A stretch of DNA of 64,000 bases from Monoplex corrugatus (Eukaryota > Mollusca > Gastropoda > Littorinimorpha > Ranellidae), in NCBI GenBank assembly GCA_030674185.1, contig CM060312.1, positions 54,387,168 to 54,451,167 on the forward strand. Reading direction: 5' to 3'. Both the position numbers and the translations under genes were made by a program. Below the pieces are notes generated by a model. The model searched no databases. It was not told the DNA's origin and was given only the letters and a program-made list of their open reading frames with translations. The stretch's first letter is position 1; each line of letters begins with the position of its first letter. Below, piece by piece: positions 20,430 through 31,134 of the stretch.

Positions 20430-21185
20430 CCCCGTGGGGATGCCGGGGGCTCTTTCAGTATAAATAGTATCCCCACCTTCTGGGAATTCTATGCTAGAAA
20501 TTTCCTCTTTTCTATCACTCTTTCTTCCTCCTTTGCTTTCTGTCATTTCTTCCTATCATTTTCTGCTTTGCTGTGTGTGTTCGATAAAATCGTAGGTACT
20601 TTCTCTTAGGACTGATAATTGGGTACATATTTCTGGCTCTAGGGAAATGAGACATGCGGAAGCAATTTTAGGTGATTAGGGTCGTTTCTATATGTTTTAG
20701 TATCCTTAGTTATGCTTAAATTTGTATTCAGGTATGTTTTTTAAATCCCCTGTGTGATGAATTGGACGGAATGGTCAACGTCAGGGCATCTCCTTAGATT
20801 ATGTGCGCAAATGCATTGATATATGTATTTAATTTTCTTTTTCTTTTTTTTCCCTGTGTTGAAGTATTGTGTATCAACTAAGTAACATAACTCTTGAGAG
20901 TCACGGAGTTATCTCCCGTGTAGAATTTCTCAAACCCAACACAGTTTGCGCTACCCATTCAGCTAGCATAGACGAAGCCACAAAGCATAAAGTGGTAAGC
21001 TCAGAATGTCATGGGAGGTAACTCCGTGACTCTCAAGAGTTATGTTACTTTGTTGATATTTAAAATTCTCCCTGCTTCCCTCTTATTTCCTTTGGTATTG
21101 TGTGTGTTTTGAAACGGTTATAGCCCTGATGCGGCTGTACGCAGTCGGCTGGGCTTTAAACTAAAACAACAATAACAAGGTACAC
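20430..21185 (+). mobile_element. R1 element, full length, interrupted by a nested insertion
   Basis: 5' end GTGGGGATGCCGGGGGCTC, then the standard R1 blocks. It is split after GTTGAAGTATTGTGT by the foldback element at 20873-21094 and resumes GTATTGTGTGTGTTTTGAAA, ending ATAGCCCTGATGCGGCTG, then GGGCTTTAAACTAAAACAAC. It serves as the best reference copy for the family. Confidence 0.85.
20873..21094. mobile_element. Foldback element with tRNA-like core, copy A
   Basis: Inserted in R1 with a perfect 9-bp direct repeat GTATTGTGT at 20864-20872 and 21095-21103. The left arm AAGTAACATAACTCTTGAGA and following CGGAGTTATCTCCC are mirrored by an inverted right arm (GGGAGGTAACTCCG, TCTCAAGAGTTATGTTACTT). 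On the minus strand the loop reads TAGCTGAATGGGTAGCGC, an A-box-like stretch, and then GGGTTTGAGAAATTC, a weak B-box match. Beyond the right arm is an unpaired pyrimidine-rich end (CTCCCTGCTTCCCTCTTATT). Confidence 0.8.
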
Positions 21186-21328
21186 AGGCAGGATCGAATT
21201 CCAAACAATGTCATGTTTGTATTACAGGACATCTTGGGATGTTTCAGTTAGAAACATATAAAGAGATCAACAATTGTATGACCTGTTTCACTGACAACTT
21301 CTCGGCTCGCCCTCCTCTGTAACCAAAC

Positions 21329-21436
21329 TTTAACTCTTAGACTCCCTCACCCTATCCACCAGCTTCCTGCAGGACGCTGGTGGATAGAATGAGGAAGTTT
21401 AAGGGTTAAGTTTTTGCAAGTGGAGGATAGGGTGAT
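21329..21436. mobile_element. TTAA-type nested-palindrome MITE, copy 3 (short)
   Basis: TTTAACTCTTAGACTCCCTC, then the ATCCACCAGCTTCCTGC / GCTGGTGGATAG hairpin and AAGGGTTAAGTTTTTGC. Only the inner palindrome is present; the outer arms are largely missing. Confidence 0.7.
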
Positions 21437-21625
21437 GACAAATTAGATGGAATGGTGGTCGACGCCAGAGGCGTATCAGTAGATTGTGTGTCCGAAAGCA
21501 TTATGTGCTCTTAGTTTTCGTTTCCAGTCTTTTTCCCGGGATCATCGAGATGTGTACATTTTGCAATGGTTATAGTCCTGAAACGGTCTCCGCTGTCGAC
21601 TGGGCTTAAAACAACAGTGATGATG
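21437..21625 (+). mobile_element. R1 element, 3' fragment
   Basis: GTCGACGCCAGAGGCGTATC, GATTGTGTGTCCGAAAGCAT and GGTTATAGTCCTGAAACGG, ending GACTGGGCTTAAAACAAC before (GAT/AAT)n. It lies directly after MITE copy 3. Confidence 0.7.
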
Positions 21626-21960
21626 ATGATAATAATAATAATGACAATATAATAATAATCACGTTCTGTTTGTGGATGGACTTTCCTTGTTGGATGTATA
21701 AATGTGTATGTGTATTAATAATCAATCACGAATCGGAAATTACTTGAGCAGCAGAATTTTTCGTCTGATTATGTTGTGCATGTTTTTCTAAAGATCTGTC
21801 CCACATCGTTAGGCAACATTGTGTTGCTGCATAAGCCTGCATACTCAGACTTTGGTGGGTAGAAGAGAGAGACGAGGAAGAAAAAGAAAAAAATATTTCT
21901 TGTAATTTTGGAGAAAAAAAAATAGAGGCAGGACCTGTAAGGCAGAAAGAGAAAGACGTC
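21626..21960. other. No gene seen
   Basis: Simple AAT/GAT runs at 21617-21660, then unique sequence with A-rich tracts. Confidence 0.4.
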
Positions 21961-21989
21961 AGTGATATTTTAGAAGGGGGGAGGGGAGA

Positions 21990-22115
21990 TGACGAAGAAG
22001 AATAAAGCATAAACAAAAAGAGTGGCAAAAGAATAAAGCAGAAACGAAAAGAGTGGCAAAGAATAAAGCAGAAACGAAAAGAGTGGCAAATGTAAGGCAG
22101 AAAGAGAAAGACGGC
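21990..22115. repeat. Short tandem repeat, ~32-bp unit, about 3 copies
   Basis: Units of AATAAAGCAGAAACGAAAAG followed by AGTGGCAAA. Confidence 0.8.
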
Positions 22116-23699
22116 AGAGATATTAGGAGGGGGAAAAAAGACGAAGAAGAAAGCAGAAACGAAAAGAGTACCAAATAAAGAGGACATTTATAACTCTAGA
22201 AACTGTTTATATTGAAAGACATTGAACTGTTCCATCTGTTGACTATGTCATTGTTAGGCAGCCCAAATCCCGCAGCAATACTGCAGAACGCTCACGACTA
22301 CCGTTTTGTACATATCAGTCGTTTGGTATCGCCTGATGCCATGGTCTGGCCACAACCTTTTGGTAGCTCTCCAAAGACCGGGCTAGCTTTGAAGAGGTAC
22401 AGCGTCACATCTGCATCACGATATGCATTGGTGCTCATTGTACTACTGCCCAAGTAGCAGAATTTGTCGACAGTTTTCATCTTCTGGTTGTTGTAACAAT
22501 CGATGTCGTGAAGTGCCAGAAACCTGAGGTGATGTCTGTCTGAAATATAGCCTCTGTCTCAGTGAGACTAATTGTAGGGTTGAACTGTTTCAGGCGATAG
22601 TAAATTGATCGGTGATACGATGGACGTCCATGTGTGAGTGTAGGGCCAATGTACAGTCATCTGCACAGGGAAATTCCTGCATGACGACTTCGAGCACATT
22701 TGTCTCGGCTTAAGTTACTGTAGACTGGTACACCCCTTCTCCCTACAACTTGTCATAGTCTCTCAATGCATCAGTCAGCATTACTGCAAAGAAGATGGAG
22801 AAAAGTGTGGGCGCTAGAACATATCCTGTTTCATTCCGTGCAGTACCAGGAAGAGTTCGGTCACTGTCCTATTTTCTTCGTATGTCTTTCCCTTCTCTTG
22901 AACCATGGCTAGCATGCCTTGTCTTCATGAAGTGAAGCTACTAGTGAGACACGTTTTTGAGAGCGACCAAAATTCCGTAGGAGGTACTCCTTCCCGTTAA
23001 CAGTGTGACGGTCAGATTTACATACACCATGTCGAGCTGCTAATTTTGTTCGAGACACTTCTCTTGCAGCAGGCTATGGCAAACGCCATGCCAGTCATGC
23101 CTCTTCCACCACCAAAGCCACAATGAGTTTCAGGAATAGTGGGCTTGATTAATGGCTGATGACTCTGTTAAGGATATTTTTGGAAAGAAATTTGCCCACG
23201 GTGCTGATGAGGTGATTATCGCATAAGGTTTTATAGCCCTTCTTCGTGTAGATTCGTAGGATCATAGCACCTTTGAAGTCTTGAGGAAGTTCTTCATTCT
23301 GCCATATAGACTGGTTCAAGGTTGTCAGCTTCTAGGAGTATTTCGCTCTCACTCCTGCAGATATTGGTAGGAATACTATCAGTTCCTGGTGCCTTCCAAA
23401 CATGTTTTGTTTGAGGCTTTGGTATTCTCCCGCGAGTCCTTTACAGGCAGTTGGGAAGGTGTTGCAATAGCGCCATCAGTATTGACGACTGTTTGTTCAG
23501 TAGTGTGTTAAAGCCCTCAGCTCAACGTGATAAAGATGTCAGTATTGTCTGTCAGCAGAATGAAGTGGTCAGAAGTACAGGTCGGTGTTGAGCCCAGCTG
23601 GCTTTGATCGATACACGGCGCGCAGGCCACCATGGAATAACTTCATGTCGTTGGCATCAGCAACAGCCATGAGTTCTGCCGTTGTCATTTGCAATGGAA

Positions 23700-23935
23700 T
23701 CTACTAACTCAGTTGTCAGAGCGCCACGCTCATATCGCAAGGGTTGTGGGTTTCAACCCTCCAGCCTGCTACTTTTATTTCTGTTAACAATACTAGTGTA
23801 AGTGTACTAAATTACGAGACTGAACTCTACCATAGCCTATTTTTATGTACTAAGGTAGGCCTTCAAGGTGGTTGTGGGACTGTTACAGGCTTTTCCTGCT
23901 CACACTTTTTGATCTTCTTGATCTTGATCTAAAGC
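23700..23935 (+). mobile_element. tRNA-derived SINE
   Basis: CTCAGTTGTCAGAGCGCCAC (A box) and GTTGTGGGTTTCAACCC (B box) give a recognisable tRNA-like 5' end. An unrelated body of about 160 bp ends TCTTGATCTTGATCT. It lies inside the decayed LINE and so is younger than it. Not a functional tRNA gene: it lacks a coherent acceptor stem. Confidence 0.7.
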
Positions 23936-24254
23936 ATAAAATTATGTCGAAAAATAGACAAGTGACATAAATGCTGTGGCAAAGGGTACTGCTGTTTGAT
24001 GTATTACTTACAGCAGGTCAGGGTGCCGATTCGTGTGGTGATGCTTGTTCAAACAGGCAGGCAATCTGTATTCAGTTTGTTGAGATCAGCTACTCGCCCG
24101 TGTTCATTCACTGATTTAGTTATTTCAATAACAGATTTATCTGCTTTCTCACAGTCACAGTACTTCAAGCTAGTCTGAGATATGCTAGCTGAGATTGAGT
24201 CACTGAGACTAGTTATAAAATGAATACTGAGATCAACTTCAGGTGAAACTAATC

Positions 24255-24375
24255 TTAGTGTGGATTGGTTGGTTCTTTCGATAGAGCTGAGGACTTAGGA
24301 TCTGATATCTTGAGTTAAATCCCAGCATGCAACATTAAAAATCGACATGTTTGCTGCCCATCTTAATGTTTCCAT
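24255..24375 (+). mobile_element. tRNA-like SINE fragment
   Basis: TTCGATAGAGCTGAGGACTT and GATATCTTGAGTTAAATCCC are weak A- and B-box matches. The downstream TGCTGCCCATCTTAATG is shared with the copy at 18440. Confidence 0.5.
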
Positions 24376-24800
24376 CATTTTGACAGTGTCAGCTTAGCGT
24401 TTCAAAGATCTCCCTCTCCTCCCTCGTTTTCCGCTCCTCAGTTCAAGATCTTGCCCGCGCATAGGATTTTATGCAGGCTCAGGGAGTTTGCCAGGTAATT
24501 TGGACGAAGCTTAGTCTGAATGAGTCCGATGAATCCGTCTGGAAAAAAACTCCAAACATTACCGCCGGTTCTGGTTCATCATATGCTGGAGTGTTTGTTG
24601 GACAAGCTGCTTTGTTTACTGGCATTTTCACCTCTTTTTCTCATAGGTTCTGTAGCCGCGGTGTTTCTTATGGGTGATGTGGAGTTTGAAGTTTGTCAAG
24701 AAGTTTGTTGATCTCTTTGACAACTTCATCAAACCAGTTCCAATGTTTACGTTTAACAATACCAAGGGTTATCACCCACAGTGCTGTAAATAGCTTTTTT

Positions 24801-25057
24801 GAAGAACTTCTATTTTACCTCTGCATTGCATTCTTTTCCTTAAGTTCTATAAATGTCCCTCAAGCTCTTGGTCAGGTTTTTCCTAGATTTTGTCTTTAAT
24901 GGCGTGTTAGCTGTTTGCATGCCTGACACGCATATGGAATTTTTAAAGTCTGGAGGGGGCGTGCAATCCTTTCCCCACTCTCTCGCCTGCTGACGCTCGT
25001 AGTTCCACAAATGTTGTAACTTCCATATGTAGAATTTCCTCGCGCTTACAATGATTC
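24801..25057. other. Spacer, no gene seen
   Basis: May include more of the decayed LINE's 5' region but no block is recognisable. Confidence 0.3.
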
Positions 25058-25238
<181 letters not shown>

Positions 25239-25329
25239 GTAAGCGACAAATAGCTACGAGCAGACAAAAAAATACATGCCGATTCACATATTTGTAAATC
25301 ATCTTTTTATTTTATCCAACTTTAGTATG

Positions 25330-27062
25330 TATTACAGGGAGTTTGTTTGCCTTTAGCAGGTCTGTAGTTTGTCTTTAATGGGTCTGTGGTTTGTCTTTAA
25401 CAGGTCTGTGGCTTGTCTTTAGCAGGTCTGTAGTTTGTCTTTAACAGGTCTGTAGTTTGTCTTTAACAGGTCTGTGGTTTGTCTTTAACAGGTCTGTAGT
25501 TTGTCTTTAACAGGTCTGTAGTTTGTCTTTAACAGGTCTGTGGTTTGTCTTTAACAGGTCTGTAGTTTGTCTTTAGCAGGTCTGTAGTTTGTCTTTAACA
25601 GGTCTGTAGTTTGTCTTTAACAGGTCTGTGGTTTGTCTTTAACAGGTCTGTGGCTTGTCTTTAACAGGTCTGTATTTGTCTTTAACAGTCTGTGGCTTGT
25701 CTTTAACAGGTCTGTAGTTTGTCTTTAACAGGTCTGTAGTTTGTCTTTAACAGGTCTGTGGCTTGTCTTTAACAGGTCTGTAGTTTGTCTTTAACAGGTC
25801 TGTAGTTTGTCTTTAACAGGTCTGTAGTTTGTCTTTAACAGGTCTGTAGTTTGTCTTTAACAGGTCTGTAGTTTGTCTTTAACAGGTCTGTAGTTTGTCT
25901 TTAACAGGTCTGTGGCTTGTCTTTAACAGGTCTGTAGTTTGTCTTTAACAGGTCTGTAGTTTGTCTTTAACAGGTCTGTAGTTTGTCTTTAACAGGTCTG
26001 TAGTTTGTCTTTAACAGGTCTGTAGTTTGTCTTTAGCAGGTCTGTAGTTTGTCTTTAACAGGTCTGTAGTTTGTCTTTAACAGGTCTGTAGTTTGTCTTT
26101 AACAGGTCTGTGCTTGTCTTTAGCAGGTCTGTAGTTTGTCTTTAACAGGTCTGTAGTTTGTCTTTAGCAGGTCTGTAGTTTGTCTTTAGCAGGTCTGTAG
26201 TTTGTCTTTAACAGGTCTGTAGTTTGTCTTTAGCAAGTCTGTAGTTTGTCTTTAGCAGGTCTGTAGTTTGTCTTTAACAGGTCTGTAGTTTGTCTTTAAC
26301 AGGTCTGTGGCTTGTCTTTAGCAGGTCTGTAGTTTGTCTTTAACAGGTCTGTAGTTTGTCTTTAGCAGGTCTGTAGTTTGTCTTTAGCAGGTCTGTAGTT
26401 TGTCTTTAACAGGTCTGTAGTTTGTCTTTAACAGGTCTGTAGTTTGTCTTTAACAGGTCTGTAGTTTGTCTTTAACAGGTCTGTGGCTTGTCTTTAGCAG
26501 GTCTGTAGTTTGCCTTTAGCAGGTCTGTAGTTTGTCTTTAACAGGTCTGTAGTTTGTCTTTAGCAGGTCTGTAGTTTGTCTTTAACAGGTCTGTAGTTTG
26601 TCTTTAACAGGTCTGTAGTTTGTCTTTAACAGGTCTGTGGCTTGTCTTTAGCAGGTCTGTAGTTTGTCTTTAACAGGTCTGTAGTTTGTCTTTAACAGGT
26701 CTGCAGTTTGTCTTTAACAGGTCTGCAGTTTGTCTTTAACAGGTCTGCAGTTTGTCTTTAACAGGTCTGCAGTTTGTCTTTAACAGGTCTGTAGTTTGTC
26801 TTTAACAGGTCTGCAGTTTGTCTTTAACAGGTCTGTAGTTTGTCTTTAACAGGTCTGTAGTTTGTCTTTAGCAAGTCTGTAGTTTGTCTTTAGCAGGTCT
26901 GTAGTTTGTCTTTAGCAGGTCTGTAGTTTGTCTTTAGCAGGTCTGTAGTTTGTCTTTAGCAGGTCTGCAGTTTGTCTTTAGCAGGTCTGTATTTTGTCTT
27001 TAGCAGGTCTGTGGTTTGTCTTTAGCAGGTCTGTAGTTTGTCTGTAGCAGCTCTGTCTTTAT
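25330..27062. repeat. Minisatellite, 22-bp unit, about 78 copies
   Basis: Uniform tandem array of AACAGGTCTGTAGTTTGTCT plus TT. Variants are limited to a few positions: AACAGG/AGCAGG, TAGTTT/TGGCTT/CAGTTT, and rare one-base deletions (near 25670 and 26110). CAG variants cluster at about 26700-26830 and AGC variants become dominant from about 26870 to the end. There are no unique spacers between units. Confidence 0.97.
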
Positions 27063-27394
27063 TGTTGCAGGTCTCAATCTGAGCGTCTGTATCCAAATAA
27101 CAATGGCAGTGGATAATCAGCAGGGATCACCCTGAGCAATTCATGATCACACGGGAATGGAATCACAGCAATTTTGAACTTCAACAATCCGAGAGCAGCT
27201 ACCACAGATTCATCTGGCCACAACACCACAGGAAGATGCTTGTCATGTTAACAACACACAGGTATTCGTGTCAGGTACAGACATATTGTATCACTATTTC
27301 CGTATCATTTATACATATTCCAGCATTTTAATAAGCACATAAATTATCCATCAGATGAAAAACTGTATTAATATCATTGCACGTAAACGTTTTT
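27063..27394. other. No gene seen
   Basis: Unique AT-rich sequence. Confidence 0.4.
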
Positions 27395-27465
27395 TATTAG
27401 CCCTGATATGGCTCTAGTGTTTGGCTGGGCTATAAGCCCTATGAATTGAATTGAATTGAACCGTT
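27395..27465 (+). mobile_element. R1 element, 3' terminal fragment
   Basis: TTAGCCCTGATATGGCTCTA, then GGCTGGGCTATAAGCCC, followed by a short (GAATT)n run as tail. Confidence 0.55.
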
Positions 27466-27850
27466 CTTTAAACGAGAAAAAGAATAATTGCCAATGAGAG
27501 AAGAAATTGACAGGAAAAGAAGTGTACTTACCTTAGGACTTGATGTAGCAATGATCATAGACATAAAGCAGATACCAGTTTCGACCTTTAAGGGTACAGA
27601 AATAACGTAGACACATTCCCAAGACAGACATGTTTTATACGAGTAACACGTAGTAGGTCTATGCAGGAAGAGATGGGATGAGGGGAGATACACATGGCGA
27701 AAGGGAGGATACTTATATGTAGGAAGTAACGTTTATTTTTGTCTGTAGTTGGTTGTGTGTGGTAGAAAGATCATGTGTATTGTAGGGTTCAGACCATACG
27801 CACTTTGCACAGGTGTACAAGGTTAAAAAATTAATCAACTGTACGAATGA
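27466..27850. other. No gene seen
   Basis: Unique sequence; short open frames without domains. Confidence 0.35.
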
Positions 27851-27865
27851 ATGGAAGGAAGAAAA

Positions 27866-27952
27866 AAGGGAATAGATAGATCTAGAAGAAAAAAGGGAAT
27901 AGATAGATCTAGAAGAAAAAAGGGAATAGATAGATCTAGAAGAAAAAAAGGG
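27866..27952. repeat. Short tandem repeat, ~27-bp unit, 3 copies
   Basis: Units of AGAAAAAAGGGAATAGATAG followed by ATCTAGA. Confidence 0.85.
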
Positions 27953-28935
27953 AGATGATAGAGAGAGAAAAAATAATAATAACAACACTAAGAACAGATG
28001 ATTTTTTTTTCAGTACACAGACATCAATAATCCCACTGCCAAGATATCGTACTGCAAGCAGACCCACACATGTATAACTCCACAAAGTATTAATAGAGTT
28101 AGAAAGAAGTGAATGGAAGAGAAAAGGAGGGTAAGGAGATTTGACCTTAAATGTTTGAGTTTTTGATGTGATGTGGTAGCTGATATTAATGAAGAGTCGT
28201 AACTCCTTTCATTTTTAAAATAATTTTGTTCCTCTGCACTTTTTGAGGGCTTTGCTTTGCCTAACAGCCCAAGCCATACCCCCCATTAACTGTTCAATAG
28301 ATGCTGAGTTCTACATTGCTAACACTGAGTAACAGTCAAAAAAGAGAAATGGCTTTGCTGTCATATATCTGTTGTTATGAGGAGGTAAGGTTGAGGCCTC
28401 ATCTTCAGTCTCATATTTATGGACCAAGGTCCTGTCTGTTTAAATGACAGTGCTGCCCAGTGTTATGGGGAGGATTATATTGTTGTGAAATTTGTTGTGA
28501 CGGGGTAGAGTTTAATCCGATACCCCTCCCCCCCCCCCCCCCCCCCCCCATTTTTCCCTCAGCCTTGGGATGTGTGTGTGAGAGAGAAAAAGACTGAGAG
28601 AGAGAGAGTGGGTGTGAAGGTTCAGGTGTGTAAGTGTGTTGATCGAGGGCAGTGTATCGGGTAGCAGTGTAGGTATCAGTGATGATAGTGCAATGAAAAT
28701 GTGAGTACAATTAAAAGGAATGATGATAATATGGAACTCATATAGGTATGGTCTAATAATGAAGTAGTAGATGGAGAAAGATATAGTAATACTATGAGGG
28801 GGAAAGACAGAAGAAGTTGGTTTTGTGGAGAGGGCATGTCATTTGAGGTCAGGATAGACAAAGAGGAAAGCAGAGGGTTGTTTTGTGGGGAAAGGCGATG
28901 GAGATAAGAAAATGGCATTCTTGGGGTAACTGTGG
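27953..28935. other. No supported gene; C homopolymer
   Basis: Unique sequence with a C homopolymer at about 28527-28549 and a GA/GT-rich run at 28570-28650. Continuation of the Penelope-like relic may start near its right end. Confidence 0.35.
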
Positions 28936-28939
28936 TTAT

Positions 28940-30010
28940 TTGTAATGCATGGTCTGAACCCGATGTAAGTGCATGTTGGGATGCTGTGTATGTAAAGTAG
29001 CCGGATGAGTGCTTGGATGGATTGGTGTTGGATATAGATGTCATGGGGAGATGGTATAGGACGTTCATTTGTATATCAACTTTCTGACCGGCCATTAACC
29101 TCCAGAGGAGATAATCTCCAGTACATTGATGATGTGATAACATTTTTGGAGTTTGCATTCAATGTCATCAATGTGTTTGCCACAGGGCCATGACCTGAAC
29201 GTGGTTGATGATTTGACTTTGGATAGCAGTTGAGAAAAAAAATTCAAGAGCTTATAATCCATCTGCATGGGACAAGAGGTGTACAACCGAGTAACTATAT
29301 CCAAACTGAAAAGGTGTTGAGTTAGTGAAAATTGGTCGTAAATTGAAGGACTTGATCATGTTTGGTGTGTCTGTGGTGTCGTTGAGGGAGGTTGGTAGGT
29401 TTTCTTACTACAAGTTGTAGGAGCAAATACAAATATTATGAAATATATTCTGTGGGGCAGTTACAGGCGGTAACAGTGGGTCTGCCAGGTGTGTTTGGTT
29501 TGCATATTTTCTGAAGCAGGTAGAATGTTGTTGGTTGGTTTCAGATTTTACTTGTAATACAGGGATATGCTGCAGATTTGTTTTGTGTTGTTTCACAGTG
29601 CAGAAAATTTGGTTTTGAAGAAGCGATGGTGCAGCGAGAACCTCGTATTTATAAGATTAGATAGTTGATGTTGGACTTCTTGTACTGATCTTTAACCCAG
29701 ACAGCCACTGCACTTCTTTGTCGGCTGGTTTGATGACAATGTCATGGTATATCTGACGTGGTATCAGCGTTTTTTTCTTCTTCAGGGAAAATACTGGAAT
29801 GACGGACTGGCTTTCATTTTATTCGCCATCTCTCTTTGACATTTAGCAATGCAGATCTAGACATCTGTTGATTTATTCATGATGGGTTGTCATTGGCTGA
29901 GGCGTTACGAATGGTAGTAATTATGACATTTTCAAGAGCAGCTATCCAGCGTAGCTTTTGAACGAATTTTTCAAAGACTAGATGATGCTGACATTTGTTG
30001 CTGGAGAGCT
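28940..30010 (-). pseudogene. Decayed Penelope-like element, N-terminal RT region
   Basis: On the minus strand, RQIYHDIVIKPADKEVQWL (about 29700-29757) matches the 'N-I-V-I-K-P-A-D-K-G' signature that opens the reverse transcriptase region of Penelope-like elements. The next block, in a shifted frame, SVQEVQHQLSN (about 29655-29690), corresponds to the usual 'Y-x-x-E-x-x-R-Q-L-S-D'. Upstream, LVFEKFVQKLRWIAALENVI is compatible with the preceding helix. Frameshifts and stops are frequent and no catalytic YxDD is seen. The downstream minus-strand boundary is uncertain. Confidence 0.55.
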
Positions 30011-30223
30011 GGGCTGAAATGAATTTTTTAACCTTTTGAAATAGTGTGAGTGTTTGAAACGCTCGTCATTGCATCAAAAAAAGAAAAGAAATTCAGAAAT
30101 ACATGGGTAAAACTTGGAACTATGAGAAATTGGGCAACTTTCTCTCTCCTGGTAAGATGTAAAATCAGATTGGAGATTCTAGGAAGAGTTGTTATTGAAT
30201 TTCTTGTCAGTACTTTTTTTAGT
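30011..30223. other. Spacer
   Basis: Nothing recognised. Confidence 0.3.
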
Positions 30224-30412
30224 TTAACATTTTGACTCCTGCTACCTATCCACCACCTACAAAAACTTCACCCTGTGACTCCCTCACCCTATCCACCAAT
30301 TGCAGGAAGCTGGTGGATAGGATGAGGGATTCAAAGGGTAAAGTTTTGGCTTTGTTTGCATGGTTGACTATGCAGGATGCTGATGGACAGGGTGCGAGAT
30401 TCAAAGGTTTAA
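30224..30412. mobile_element. TTAA-type nested-palindrome MITE, copy 4
   Basis: TTAACATTTTGACTCCTGC, the inner CCCTGTGACTCCCTCACCC, then CTATCCACCAATTGCAGG / GGAAGCTGGTGGATAGGA, and a right end GATTCAAAGGTTTAAA. One arm of the central hairpin has lost about 9 bp. Confidence 0.75.
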
Positions 30413-30585
30413 AACAGAAAATTCTTATTACTATGGTAGACACCTTTTGGCTGTGAGCAGTTTTTATGATTACAGTGGATGCTTCTTGGCTGTGACAGAC
30501 CATATCCAGTATTTTTCCTGCCCAGTTCATTGCTCCCTTTGTATGGAAAGCATGGCCTTCCTTGTTTTTCACATAGTGGCCCAAG
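30413..30585. other. Spacer
   Basis: Nothing recognised. Confidence 0.3.
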
Positions 30586-30760
30586 CAGGATTTTTGTTGT
30601 TGTTGTTGTTGTCTTTTTAAATCCCCTTTGTGATAAATAGGATGGCATGGTCAACGCCAGGGGCATAAATGCATTGTTCTTATTTTTCTTTCCCATTTGC
30701 TCTGATATGGCTCAGTGCAGTTGGCTGGGTTTTAAACAAAAATAACAACGTTAAAAGCGT
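30586..30760 (+). mobile_element. R1 element, 3' fragment
   Basis: A (GTT)n run, then TTTTTAAATCCCCTTTGTGA, GGTCAACGCCAGGGGCAT, CTGATATGGCTCAGTGCAG and TGGGTTTTAAACAAAAATAA. Confidence 0.7.
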
Positions 30761-31090
30761 AAGAAAAGATGCACTGCAAGTATATAGATTTGATGCAAAA
30801 AATGCACTGCAGTAATAGTAATTGATGCAATGTACTTTTGTTCAGTTCTTTAAGAGCAGTAAGTATGAAGCTTGCAAAGTGAACTTTGCTTTGCACCATC
30901 CACCAACCCCGACCACCAACCCTCGAGTTTCTTTACTTATATATACCTGTTGGATTAGGTGGAAATAACTCACTCTAATACTTTTTCACCAATCCACAAG
31001 CCAGCAACTTTTCCACTAGTTTATTAGCATGACTTGCATGGAATTTGTGAACTTCATAAAATAAAAATTATAAACAGAATAGAGCTTGTG
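30761..31090. other. No gene seen
   Basis: AT-rich spacer. Confidence 0.35.
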
Positions 31091-31132
<42 letters not shown>

Positions 31133-31134
31133 TG
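31091..31134. repeat. (GT)n microsatellite
   Basis: About 40 bp of GT. Confidence 0.95.

Larger units (their letters stand above)
22215..24800 (-). pseudogene. Decayed craniofacial-development-protein-2-like LINE
   Basis: Minus-strand fragments in the right order but with frameshifts and stops. The inter-domain block KRKHWNWFDEVVKEINKLL is at about 24690-24765. SIPTNICRSESEILLEA is at about 23330-23385 and IPETHCGFGGGRGMTGMAFA at about 23070-23130. FGLTISLTETEAIF-like sequence is at about 22535-22580 and VDKFCYLGSSTMSTNAYRDA at about 22415-22475. These correspond to the endonuclease-RT linker, RT entry, the 'P-E-S-Q-C-G-F' RT motif, and the post-RT 'K-Y-L-G-S' motif of these elements. SINEs at 23700 and 24255 interrupt it. 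The catalytic RT aspartates are not recoverable by eye. Confidence 0.75.

Noticed and set aside
23700..23790. tRNA gene
   Set aside because: A and B boxes are present but acceptor and anticodon stems do not pair and an unrelated body follows; a SINE head.
25330..27062. CRISPR-like array
   Set aside because: Units are directly adjacent with no unique spacers, and the DNA is eukaryotic.
28676..29158. 160-codon minus-strand ORF
   Set aside because: Its frame is not that of the Penelope motifs and it has no recognisable domain; likely chance within a decayed element.
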